A stretch of DNA of 52,634 bases from Deltaproteobacteria bacterium Ga0077539. Lineage in GTDB: Bacteria; Myxococcota_A; Polyangia; Polyangiales; Ga0077539. The stretch is from positions 1 to 52,634 of the forward strand of contig LNEO01000259.1 of the NCBI GenBank assembly GCA_001465015.1, given 5' to 3'. This document shows, piece after piece, positions 8,878 to 17,700 of this stretch (position 1 is the first letter of the stretch; each line of letters opens with the position of its first letter). A model generated the notes under the pieces. That model saw only the letters and a list, made by a program, of their open reading frames with translations, did not search any database and was not told where the DNA came from. Both the position numbers and the translations under genes were made by a program.

Positions 8878-9768
8878 TCAGGGCCAGGCGTCGAGCCCGC
8901 ACAGCTTCGCAGCGAGCTCACAGAACCGCGCGGCCTTGTCAGCATCACGGCTCTCGGGGCTCGACTCGAGCTCGCGCTTCTCCGCGAAGAACTTCGCGCG
9001 CGCCCCGGCGATCGACGGATCGACAGCACACCATTTCAACGACCCGCCCGCGTCCTTCAACGATGTCGCGAACGGCGCCAACGGCATCAAGTACTTCATC
9101 ATGAACCACATGAAGCCCCGCACGCTCTCCGCCGCGGTCACGGGAACGAACCCCGGACAAACCGCGTTGGCGGTCACGGACGTCGCCGCGCTTCTTCGCG
9201 CCAGCTCGTAGGTGACCCACAGGCACGCGAGCTTCGAGTTCTTGTAGGCGCGCTCGGGGTGGTAGTCGCGCTCGAGCTGCGGATCGTCGAAGTCGAATCG
9301 CACGGATTCTCCGCGAGAACCCGGCAGGTGCAGCCGCGACGAGACCATCAGCACGCGGCCGGCGGGCGCGCGAAGCAACGAGGGCCAGAGCACCTTCGTC
9401 AACAGGTACGGCCCGATCGCGTTGGTCGCGAGCGTCTCTTCGAGGCCGTCACCGGTGACCCGACGCGTGGGGCTCTGCTGCATCACGCCCGCGTTGTGAA
9501 CGACGACGTCCAGCGCGCGGCCCTCTTTCTCCCAGCGCTCGCCGAACGCTCGGATCGACGCCAGCGACGCCATGTCGAGCAGCTGAAGCTCGACGCGACC
9601 GCGGCCCGCGGCAGACAGCGACGCGAGCGCGGCCTTTCCCTTCGCGGCGTCCCGCGCCGTCACGATCACGTGGTGACCATCCGCCAAGAGCTGTCTCGCG
9701 CACTCGAAGCCGAGCCCGCGATTGGCCCCAGTCACGAGCACGGACTGCGACGTCGACGTGTCAGTCAT
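8878..9768 (-). CDS. Short-chain dehydrogenase/reductase (retinol-dehydrogenase-like SDR)
   Basis: An NAD(P)-dependent oxidoreductase of the classical SDR family, 296 residues. The Rossmann glycine motif TGANRGLG lies at 13-20, NAG at 92-94, the catalytic Ser in MVSSRLHLPG near 143 and the YxxxK pair at Y175/K179 (YKNSK). The DFDDPQLERDYHPERAYKNSKLA pattern resembles the WW-domain oxidoreductase/retinol dehydrogenase branch, so a lipid or isoprenoid alcohol substrate is possible but unproven. The ATG at 9768 is chosen because only ten residues lie before it in frame and the Rossmann strand starts right after. Its upstream region holds the AAAACGCGCGGCG direct repeats and a REP-like palindrome. 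Confidence 0.88.
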   Translation of the reverse strand: MTDTSTSQSVLVTGANRGLGFECARQLLADGHHVIVTARDAAKGKAALASLSAAGRGRVELQLLDMASLASIRAFGERWEKEGRALDVVVHNAGVMQQSPTRRVTGDGLEETLATNAIGPYLLTKVLWPSLLRAPAGRVLMVSSRLHLPGSRGESVRFDFDDPQLERDYHPERAYKNSKLACLWVTYELARRSAATSVTANAVCPGFVPVTAAESVRGFMWFMMKYLMPLAPFATSLKDAGGSLKWCAVDPSIAGARAKFFAEKRELESSPESRDADKAARFCELAAKLCGLDAWP

Positions 9769-9831
9769 CGCTCGATTGTCGCGCGAGTGTCCAAGCACCG
9801 CGGCGAAATCGTTCGCGGCGGCGTGGCACGC

Positions 9832-9912
9832 AAAACGCGCGGGGGGAAAACGCGCGGCGAAAACGCGCGGCGAAAACGCGCGGGGGAAAACGCGCGGCGA
9901 AAACGTGCGGGG
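9832..9912. repeat. Six tandem 13-15 bp repeats (AAAACGCGCGGCG)
   Basis: Six head-to-tail units of 13 to 15 bases start at 9832, 9847, 9860, 9873, 9887 and 9900. They vary only in the length of the G run and one base in the last unit (ACGTGC). They sit 64-144 bp before the dehydrogenase start and run directly into the 63-bp palindrome. They might be protein-binding sites or a simple slippage tract. Confidence 0.8.
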
Positions 9913-9971
9913 ACGGTCCTCAATAACTCAACTATTGCCCGGCAATAGTTGAGTTATTGAGGACCGTCCCC
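9909..9971. repeat. Perfect 63-bp palindrome, REP-like
   Basis: Two exact 31-bp arms, 9909-9939 and 9941-9971, flank a single C. The outer sequence is GGGGACGGTCCTCAATAACT and the centre ATTGCC-C-GGCAAT. GGGGACNGTCCT-type ends are, in my memory, typical of REP elements mobilised by IS200-like (RAYT, Y1) transposases; no such transposase gene is in this window. Confidence 0.85.
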
Positions 9972-10064
9972 GTTCGACCTTGTCCCCGTTCGACCTAGTT
10001 GAGTTATTGAGGACCGTCCCCGTTCGACCTAGTTGAGTTATTGAGGACCGTCCCCGTTCGACCG
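9947..10064. repeat. Tandem 34-bp half-copies of the REP-like element
   Basis: The right arm of the palindrome continues as a 34-bp unit (AGTTGAGTTATTGAGG...CCCCGTTCGACCT) repeated at 9947-9980, 9997-10030 and 10031-10064 (last base changed). A 16-base fragment of the unit's end lies at 9981-9996. The third copy contains the TAA that ends the gene at 10038. Confidence 0.85.
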
Positions 10065-11357
10065 CGCCCTCCTGCGCAGGAGAGAGGTCTGCGTCCTGGC
10101 GATTTCGCGCTCGAGCCAGAGCAGGCGCGTCGTGTCTTCTTCGCGCTCGCGCAGCGACTCGAGCGTCGCGAGCAACGGCGCGGGCGAGCGCTCGCGCACG
10201 AGTCGAATCGCATCGTCGACGTAGTCGTCGAACGGACGCCCGTCGGCGAGCGACTCGCCGAGCCAGCGGAGCATCGTGGCGCTCGGGTCGCACCGCGTCG
10301 CCTCTCGCAGAATGTCGAACGACAAGCGAAACCCCGCCGAGGAGAACAGCGCGCGCGACGCAGCCTCGCAGAGCGCCGCCTGATCGCCTTCGCTCGCGCT
10401 CGCCACGAGCATCTTCGCCCGCGAGAGCACCTGCCGAAGGCCCACGTCTCGCTCGAGGTCGAGCAGCGCGTGAATCTGCTCGGCCATTCGCTCGATCGGC
10501 GAGCGCGCGTCGATCGTGGGCGCGCCGACTCGATCGATGGACTCATCGAGCGCGGCGACCAGCGAGTCGAGCGCGGACGCCTGATCGTCTGCGTGCCGAA
10601 CGACGAGCGCCTCGTCCCCCGAGAAGCCGCAGTCATCGAGCACTCTTCGATAGCGGAGGACCTCGTCGTCTCTCGCGACGGCGGCTCGCGCGTGCACGCG
10701 CGTTCGACGGCGCGACGCGATCCAAAGGACGGGGGTGGGAAGAGAACGGGAGTTCCACTCGAGGAGCGACGCGCGCTCGGACGGGAGCACCGTGACGCCG
10801 TCGAGCACCGCGAAGACCGCGCCGACAACGGGCTGCGACGGATCGTCGTCGCCCGGTCTTCGCGCGACCGGCTCGCCCCCTTCGTTGTCGGGAAGCACCA
10901 TGCAGTACTCTCGGATCGGCGACGTCCACGAGCCGATGAATGCCAGCGACCGCACCAGCGACGCGAGGCGCGCGCCCCGCGCGACCGCGCTGCCCGCGAA
11001 GAGCACCCTCACCCGAGGACGGCCTCGCGCGTCGCGCGCAGGCTCGACCGCTTCGAGCGCGGCCCTGTCGACCGGCGCCCCTCCCCGCGCTTGCGCGGCG
11101 AGCGTGATCGCAGCGCGCATTCGAACGACCACCACGCTCGAGACCGAGGCGCGATCGGCGAATTCGGTCGGGTCGCGCTCGATGAGCTCGTAGGCCGACG
11201 CGAGGTCCACGTCGACCGCGCACATCGGGTGATAGATCGCTCGCGCGTCCCGCGACGCGCCCGCCGGTCGGCCGAACACCCACGTGCGCTTCTGCACCGG
11301 AGAACGACAGCGCCAGCACACCGCAGGCGCCGCAGGAGCGCGCACGAACACGAACAC
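10038..11357 (-). CDS. Hypothetical protein with PARP-like CxxC/HxxC zinc motif
   Basis: 439 residues, unrecognised overall. The N-terminus holds C14-x2-C17 and H43-x2-C46 (CWRC ... YHPMC) with 25 residues between the pairs, the spacing and ligand order of a PARP-type zinc finger. The rest is probably globular and helical, rich in Asp/Arg/Ala, with no catalytic motif I can name. The C-terminus is odd: the last residues NGDGPQ and the TAA stop are encoded by a REP-like repeat, so the natural end may have been replaced. It lies downstream of the retron-type RT on the same strand, after a 141-bp gap that holds another REP copy. It could be a late operon member or an unrelated gene. A DNA-nick-sensing role is speculation. 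Confidence 0.7.
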   Translation of the reverse strand: MFVFVRAPAAPAVCWRCRSPVQKRTWVFGRPAGASRDARAIYHPMCAVDVDLASAYELIERDPTEFADRASVSSVVVVRMRAAITLAAQARGGAPVDRAALEAVEPARDARGRPRVRVLFAGSAVARGARLASLVRSLAFIGSWTSPIREYCMVLPDNEGGEPVARRPGDDDPSQPVVGAVFAVLDGVTVLPSERASLLEWNSRSLPTPVLWIASRRRTRVHARAAVARDDEVLRYRRVLDDCGFSGDEALVVRHADDQASALDSLVAALDESIDRVGAPTIDARSPIERMAEQIHALLDLERDVGLRQVLSRAKMLVASASEGDQAALCEAASRALFSSAGFRLSFDILREATRCDPSATMLRWLGESLADGRPFDDYVDDAIRLVRERSPAPLLATLESLREREEDTTRLLWLEREIARTQTSLLRRRARSNGDGPQ

Positions 11358-11453
11358 ACTCGAGTGCTACGCGCCGCGCGCGAATGTGCAACCCCCCAGC
11401 ACACACGCACGGTGACCCGCGGTCAGCGGCGGCGGCGGCGCGCGGAGAACGGC

Positions 11454-11507
11454 GGGGACGGTCCTCAATAACTCAACTGTTTCTCAGAAATAGTTGAGTT
11501 ATTCGAG
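11454..11507. repeat. REP-like imperfect palindrome at the RT stop codon
   Basis: GGGGACGGTCCTCAATAACT starts at 11454, followed by a 12-base middle and the inverted GTTGAGTTATTCGAG ending at 11507. The inner stem AATAACTCAACT / AGTTGAGTTATT is intact. The outer right arm is missing because the RT coding sequence begins there. The RT stop (11499-11501) lies inside the right arm, so the hairpin could also act as a terminator for the operon. Confidence 0.8.
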
Positions 11508-12872
11508 CTTCGCGATGCGATCCAGAAACGCTTGCCCCTTCTTCGCGTCGCACATGAACACGAAGGCGGCCATACCCTTCAGCTGATCGATCGTCTCGTC
11601 GCCCTTGCCGGGCCGTCCGAGCTCGCGGTTCTTGATCGCCGCACGCAGCTTGCGCAGCGTCTCTCGCGGAACGCGCGCCGCAGGCGACCCGTCGGCCTTG
11701 TTCACGACGAGCCCGGTGACCTTCTGCCGGTCTCCGTCGCGCATCACCATGGTCTTGTCCGGGTGGAGCACGAATCCCTCGGCGCGCAGGATCTTCTTGA
11801 CCCCGCTGAGCAGCGCGCCGACGGGCGCCTTCGCGCGGTCATCGCTCTTTCGCCAGGAGAAAGTCAGGTCGTCCGCGTAGCGCGTGTAGACCATTCCGAG
11901 CGCGCGGGCGAGGCCCGAGACCCTGCGGTCGAGCCGCAAGCAGATCGCGTTGGTGATCGCGGGGCTCGTGGGCGCGCCTTGCGGCAGCGCCCTCCCGCGA
12001 AACTCGACGATGTCCCTCGGCGCTTCGGTGCACACCATCGCGAGCATCGTGGAGGTCGCTTCGTTGAGGCCCGCCTTGCGAAAGAGCCCCTTGACCCTTC
12101 GCCACGTGACCGTCGGAAAGAAGTCCTTCACGTCGACCTTCACCACGACGTCAGCGCCGGCGTGCACCTGCGCGTTGGTCACGATCGATCGCGCCGACAT
12201 GAACCCGTGCGCCGCGCCGTGAACGGGCAGCTTCTCCGCGATGTTGCGCAGCACCCAGCGCTGCGCGGCCTTCAATCCGCGCTTGGGCGCCGTGATCGTG
12301 CGCGAGCCGCCGCTGCGCTTGGGGATCTGCCAGCGGCGGTAGTGCGTTCCGCCGTCGACGTCGCGGTGAAACGAAAACCAACGCAACGTCGGGACATCGA
12401 CGCCCATCGCCTTCGCGAGCGCCTCGGCGTCCTTGTAGTCCTGCAGGTCGTTGGACTTGAGGCGGTCCTCGCGGCGCTCGACGTCGAAGCGGTCCGCCTC
12501 GAAGCGATCCTCCCAGTGGACGCCCGCGCCGAGGTGAACGACGTGCGTCGCTCGGTACGCCTCCCACACGAGCTTCTTCAGCGCGCGGCGCTCTGCGGCC
12601 TCGGCCTTCTTCTGCTCTTTGAACGAGCCCTTCTCGCGATCGCTCAACCGCGAGGGATCGGAGTCGACGAGCAGCCCTTTTTTGCGCAGCTCGCCGCGGA
12701 TCCACTCGTCAGCGCCGCCGGCTTCTTGAATCTGCTTCCACCGAAGCACCCGCTCTTCGTGCGCTTTTTTGCGCGCGGCGAGCTGCTCTTCGGTCGGACC
12801 GCTCTTCGGTGCGGGCTGCTCCTTTTCGACCGGAGCGGCCGCGGACACCATCGTCTCGAGTTTGCTAGCCAT
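11499..12872 (-). CDS. Retron-type reverse transcriptase (myxobacterial Mx162/Sa163-like)
   Basis: 457 residues. An RNA-directed DNA polymerase of the kind that makes msDNA. All RT blocks are present: ITAPKRGLKAAQRWVL (about 193-208), VDVKDFFP with the first catalytic Asp near 247, LPQGAPTSPAITN at 296-308, and YADDLTFSW with the catalytic pair at 332-335. The two retron hallmarks are NAQVH (NAxxH) at 233-237 and VTG at 385-387. A charged 160-residue N-terminal extension resembles that of the long myxobacterial retron RTs. The ATG at 12872 follows the stop of the SWIM gene by 18 bp, so it is the last gene of the operon. No msr-msd RNA can fit in that gap. The stop codon lies inside a REP-like hairpin. 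Confidence 0.93.
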   Translation of the reverse strand: MASKLETMVSAAAPVEKEQPAPKSGPTEEQLAARKKAHEERVLRWKQIQEAGGADEWIRGELRKKGLLVDSDPSRLSDREKGSFKEQKKAEAAERRALKKLVWEAYRATHVVHLGAGVHWEDRFEADRFDVERREDRLKSNDLQDYKDAEALAKAMGVDVPTLRWFSFHRDVDGGTHYRRWQIPKRSGGSRTITAPKRGLKAAQRWVLRNIAEKLPVHGAAHGFMSARSIVTNAQVHAGADVVVKVDVKDFFPTVTWRRVKGLFRKAGLNEATSTMLAMVCTEAPRDIVEFRGRALPQGAPTSPAITNAICLRLDRRVSGLARALGMVYTRYADDLTFSWRKSDDRAKAPVGALLSGVKKILRAEGFVLHPDKTMVMRDGDRQKVTGLVVNKADGSPAARVPRETLRKLRAAIKNRELGRPGKGDETIDQLKGMAAFVFMCDAKKGQAFLDRIAKLE

Positions 12873-12890
12873 GTCCCTGCTGCTCCCTGC

Positions 12891-14735
12891 TCACGCGTCA
12901 GCCGCGTCGATGAAGCCCTCGGCGCTGAGCGTGTCGAGCCTCGCGAAATATGCCTCGCGCGCCTCTTTATCCGTGTCGAACCAGAGCCGCTGCTGCCTGG
13001 CCGCGGTGTCATCCAAGCCGTGCCGCGCGCCCCACGCGACGCGCACGACCTTGTCGTCGAGCGTGACGCGGTAAACGGTCTCTTTGCCGTGGGTGTCTCT
13101 CCGCACGAGCGTGCGCGTCTCGGCTCGGATGAGCTTGCGACCCTCGGGCGATTGCCTGAGCGCCTCTTCCTCGGCCTTGCGACGCGCGTACGAGAGGCGC
13201 AGGGCGATCATGTGCTCGCACGGGCCTTCGCGCATTCCCGCGCGGCGATAGTGCGGGCAGCCGCAGGACGCGCCGATCACGCGACCCTCGAGGTCGATCG
13301 TGAACTTCGGCGACACCTTGCGCGAGGCGGCCTTGTCGTCGACGTCGCCGTGGATCTCGACGCCCTCGCCAGAGATCTCGTGGATCTTGGTGAGCTTCAC
13401 GCCGTTCTTTTCAGCGAGGATGCGGTGCGCCTTCGCTTCGCGCTCGCTTCCGTAGCGCACCACCGAGTCCTCGACGGGCGCCGCGAAGAGCGATCGGGGG
13501 CGATACACGTTGCGCGCGACATCGAAGAGCAGCTCGCCGTGGAGGCACGCCCACTGCGTCGCCGCGCGCACTTGCGCGGGCGTCGCCGAGGTCTCAGCGC
13601 AGAGCGCCTCGAGCGACAGCGGCCCCTTGGCCGAGAGCACCGAGAGCACCTTGCGCGAGAGCTCGAGCGCGTCTTCGCCCGGAACGAGCGCGTCGAACGT
13701 CGCAGCGCTCGCCCAGCCCGAGTCCACCCAGCCCGTCAGCGCGAGGGTGAGCGTGACGTGTCCGCACTCGAGCACCCAGAAGGTCGGCAAGCCCGCGCCG
13801 AGCAGATGGACACGCGCCTTCTTGACGTACGGCAACAGCCTCGCGAGCCCCATCAAGCGCTGACGACCGAACGTGCGAACGACGCGCGGCGTCTTGCCCG
13901 TATACGGCCCAGCGTGGCTCTCGAGCACGGCCTCCCACGGCTCGACCACCATGCGCGCCGGAAGTCCCGGAACGAGCTCGAACCTGAGCGCGCGCGGCGG
14001 CTTCTTGGCCTTTCGCGTGCGCAGCAAGAACAAGAGGTTGTACAGGTCGATGCCCGAGAACTCAGCGACCGCCGCGGGCAACGTCGAGGCGCTCTGGACC
14101 TGCAAGAAGCCTCGCAGCCATTGCTGCGACAGCTCGATGTCTCGCGCCTCGCGCGACGGAGCGCCCTCGCGCGGCGTGCTCTTGGCGTCCGCTTCGAGCT
14201 CGAGCGGATGGTAGGTGCGCAGGCGCTCGAGCCCCTCGGCCAGGGCGGGCGTGAGGTCTGCGAACGTCGTTCCGTGGCTGGCGAGCCGGCGGTCGAACAG
14301 GTCGTTGGCGATCGAGAGGCGCGCGTACGCCGACTCGTCCTTCGAGAACACCTCGAGCGAGAGCTCGTCAGGGTGCACGGTCCACACCGGGTCGAGCGTC
14401 GTCTCCTTGTGTTTATCCTCGGCGTACGACTGATCGAGAAAGGCCTTGTGCGCCTCCCAGATCTCTTTGGTGGCCGTCTTGCCCTTCTTGATCAGGTACG
14501 CGAGGTACTGCGATCGATCGCGGGCCTTGAAGCGCAGGTCGCTCGTGCGAATCCCGATCGCCGTCAGCAGCGCGTCGCGAAAGAGCCCGGGGTCCTTCAC
14601 CTTCGCCCGCACGCCGACCGCGCCGCGTCCTCGCTCGAGGGCGACGCGCACCTGCGCGCGGTCCGCGGAGATCTCCGCGGCGGATTCGATCGGGTACTCG
14701 AGCTTCACGTTTCTCTTGGTCGCCTGGTCATTCAT
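12891..14735 (-). CDS. Winged-helix, SWIM zinc-finger protein with WGR-like C-terminus
   Basis: 614 residues. A possible winged-helix region at about 355-420 (SRKVLSVLSAKGPLSLEALC) precedes a SWIM zinc finger: CGCPHYRRAGMREGPCEHM with C491, C493, C506 and H508 as ligands (CxC...CxH). Residues from about 540 (ETVYRVTLDDKVVRVAWG, a conserved-looking WF pair and a GFIDAADA end) resemble a WGR domain, with WGA in place of WGR. All three modules suggest nucleic-acid contact. The start ATG overlaps the stop of the giant upstream gene as ATGA, a sign of translational coupling. As the partner of a retron-type RT it corresponds, from memory, to the WHSWIM component of type XIII retrons. SWIM/WGR proteins also occur in MoxR-VWA clusters, but none is seen here. 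Confidence 0.85.
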   Translation of the reverse strand: MNDQATKRNVKLEYPIESAAEISADRAQVRVALERGRGAVGVRAKVKDPGLFRDALLTAIGIRTSDLRFKARDRSQYLAYLIKKGKTATKEIWEAHKAFLDQSYAEDKHKETTLDPVWTVHPDELSLEVFSKDESAYARLSIANDLFDRRLASHGTTFADLTPALAEGLERLRTYHPLELEADAKSTPREGAPSREARDIELSQQWLRGFLQVQSASTLPAAVAEFSGIDLYNLLFLLRTRKAKKPPRALRFELVPGLPARMVVEPWEAVLESHAGPYTGKTPRVVRTFGRQRLMGLARLLPYVKKARVHLLGAGLPTFWVLECGHVTLTLALTGWVDSGWASAATFDALVPGEDALELSRKVLSVLSAKGPLSLEALCAETSATPAQVRAATQWACLHGELLFDVARNVYRPRSLFAAPVEDSVVRYGSEREAKAHRILAEKNGVKLTKIHEISGEGVEIHGDVDDKAASRKVSPKFTIDLEGRVIGASCGCPHYRRAGMREGPCEHMIALRLSYARRKAEEEALRQSPEGRKLIRAETRTLVRRDTHGKETVYRVTLDDKVVRVAWGARHGLDDTAARQQRLWFDTDKEAREAYFARLDTLSAEGFIDAADA

Positions 14736-17700
14736 CGCGCCGCCTCCGTCGCACCGCGGATGGTCGTCACCGGTCTACCGCTGTATTTCGCCGCGCGCTT
14801 CTCTGCGCGAACGGCGCGCTTGAGCGCCGCGTAAGCCTTCTTTCGAAGCTCTGCGCTCGCGCCCTTCTTGTCCTTCGCCACGAGCGCGAGTGCCTCTTTG
14901 GCCTTCGCGCCGCCCGCGCGCCCGAGGGCGAGGCAGGCCTCGAGACGGACATCGCTGTCGTTGGAGGTCGTGGCCATCTCTGCCAGCTCGTCGATTTCGT
15001 GTGCGTTGATCACGGCCGCGAGGACCACCTTGCGTCCGCGCGCGTCCTTGACGAGCGACTTGCGCAGCGCCGGGTCGACCGCGAGCCTCGAGAGCGTCAC
15101 GGGATCGAACGGCTCGAGGGGAAGCGCGGTCTTCGCCGCGGCCGCGATGTCCTTGCGCGCGAGCACGTCGATCGCGACACGACGCACGCTCGCGTCGGTG
15201 TCGAGCAGCGCCTTCTCGATGACGGCGCGCTCCTGCTCGCCGCCCGCAGAGACGAGCACGCGAAGCGCCTCGCGACGAACGACGCCCGGCGAGCGAGCGT
15301 CGCCGTTTTGCACGGTGGCCTTGGCGAGCGCGAGCACGTCGGCGGCGCCCACCCGATGCGCAGCCCACAGCGCCTGGCGCCAGGCGGCCACTTCTTCGCT
15401 GCGGGTGCGGTTGTCGTTCCACCGGCTGTCGGCTTTGGAGACGGCTTCGGTGAGGGCCTTGGCGAAGGTCTTCTTCGCAGAGGCGTCGAGCTTGTCGGCG
15501 AGGGTCCCGACGAGCTGGGCGACGTGCGTGCGGCCCGTGGGGTCTTGCCCCGAGAGCACAGCCACCGACTCGGCCACGGGGACGGCCCCTCGCCGCGCGA
15601 TGCCCGCGCGGATCACCGAGCGCATCGGCAGGCTCTTCAGCGTCGCCAATCGCGGAACGAGCAGCGCGGCGTCCCCCTCGTTCGCCAAGAACGCCACGGC
15701 CTTGTCCGCGACGTCCGAGTGCGGCGAGTCGACACACAAAAATGCGACGCGCACCGGCTCCTTCTCGAAGAGCTTGTCGAGCGCCTCTTTGGCCGCGAGG
15801 CGGATGTAGTAATTGCTGTCGTGCAGCATCAACGCGAGCGTCGGCTCAGCGAGCACGTCGCCGAGCTCTGCGAGCTGCCTGGCGCACTCGATCCGAACGT
15901 CCTGCGCTTGCCACTGGTGCGACAGGTTGTTCTCGAGCTGGACGCGGCCGAACTCGCCGCCCACGTAGCGCAGCGCGCGCGCCGCCGCCTTGCGCAGCTC
16001 CCACGTCTCGCCGTCGAGCAACGTCTGCTCCAGCCGGTCGAGCACGCGCTTCTTGGCGTCTTCGTCGGTGAGCTTCTTGAATAGACGCCCCAGCGCCTCG
16101 ACGGCGCCGTCCTTCATCGCGCTGTCGACGGGGATCTCTTCGGTCCCGCCGTTGGCGACGACCTCGAGCTCGGAGAGCGCGCGCACGTCGCCGAGCGTTC
16201 CGAGCGCCAGAAGCGCGCGCGGCCGCTCTTCGGGCAACCCCGCGCGGACCACCAACAAGAGCGGCCTGAACGCCAGGACATCCCCCTTGCTCGCGACGCC
16301 CTCGGAGGCGCCCAGCACCAGCTCGCGGGTGCCTGCCTTGAGCACGTCCCGCAGAGGCTCGACAGAGGCGCCCTTCTTCACCACGCGCTCGGCGTAGCGA
16401 TGCACGGACGCGACGCGCACGAGCGGGTCGCGATCACCGAAGAGCCCCTGTAGAAGCTCGTTGGCCGCAGCCTCGTCCACGTCGTCGAGCTCGTTGACCG
16501 AGAGCAAGCGCATCGTGGGGTGTTTGCTCTTGGCCCCGACCGACAAGAACCGCCACGCCAGCGCGCGGTCACGCTTCTTTCGATCCTTGCCCGCGAGGGT
16601 GAGCGCGGCGTCGAACGCTTGATTGCGGATGCCCTCGTGATCGACGTCGAGCTGCGTCGAGAGCAAATCGACCGAGAGCTCGTGCTTGACGCGAGAGAGC
16701 CACGAGAGCACCTGGCCCCGCGACTCGACCGCGAGCTCGTCGAGGCGCAGCGAGAACACAGGCACGCACGCCTCGCCGGGCAACCGAACGAGCGCCTCGC
16801 CCGCGCGATGGACGTAGCTTCCGTTGTCGTGCCGAAGAAAGGCCGAGAGCACCTCCGCGGTGCGCGCGTCCTTGCGCTCGGCGAGCAGCTCCGAGGCGCG
16901 CAGGCGCAGGTCGTCGTGCTCGCTGCCGAGCGCGCGCAAGAGCGCGTCGGTCACGCGCTTGTCCGCGCTCTGCGCGAGGCGCTCGATCACGCCGAGCCGC
17001 AGGTCCGCGTAGGTGCTTCCGAGCGCGGCGATCAGCGGGTCGAGCGATCCCTTGGGCGAGAGCTTCTCGAGCAGCTCGAACGCGTACTTGCGCACGTCCG
17101 GCGCGGGGGCGTTGACCGCCCTCGCGATGCGCGCCCACTCGCTCGCGCCCTTGTGCGCGAGCTCGTCGAGCGCCAGCCTCGCCACGTCGCCCGACTGCGC
17201 CGAGAGGGCCAGTTCGAGCGCGCGCTCGGGCTCGTCTTTGTAGAGCTTCTTCAGCCCTGCAAAGGCAGCCTTGCGCACGAGGTGGTTGTCGTCGTCGAGC
17301 GCCCGCACGATCGCCGGGAGCGCCGCGGACAGACCGACCACTTCGTGCTTCGCGAGCGACACGATGCGATCAACCGCGTCGCGGCGCGTGCGCTGCGCTT
17401 CGTCGTCGCTGATGACCTGCCGCAGGAGCCCGACGTACGCGCCGAACGCGAGGCGAAGCAGGTGAGCCTGCTCTTTGTCGCCCACCTTCGCGGGCTTGGC
17501 CGCGTCGCTCTCGTCGCCGGTGAAGAGCCGTCGCAGCCAGCCCTTGGCCGGCTTGGCGTCGCCCTCTTGCTTGGCGGGCAGCACGTTGTCAGGAACCCAG
17601 GGATTCGCCAGGGATTTGAGCTTCGCGGCCTCTTGCGCGGCGACGAAGTACTCGACCGGCTTGCTGCGGAGGTTGAGCACCTGCGCGGCGGCGTAGCGCT

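Noticed and set aside
9832..9912. CRISPR array
   Set aside because: Units are directly adjacent with no spacers and no cas gene is near.
9947..10064. CRISPR-like repeats
   Set aside because: The 34-bp copies abut each other and derive from one arm of a palindrome.
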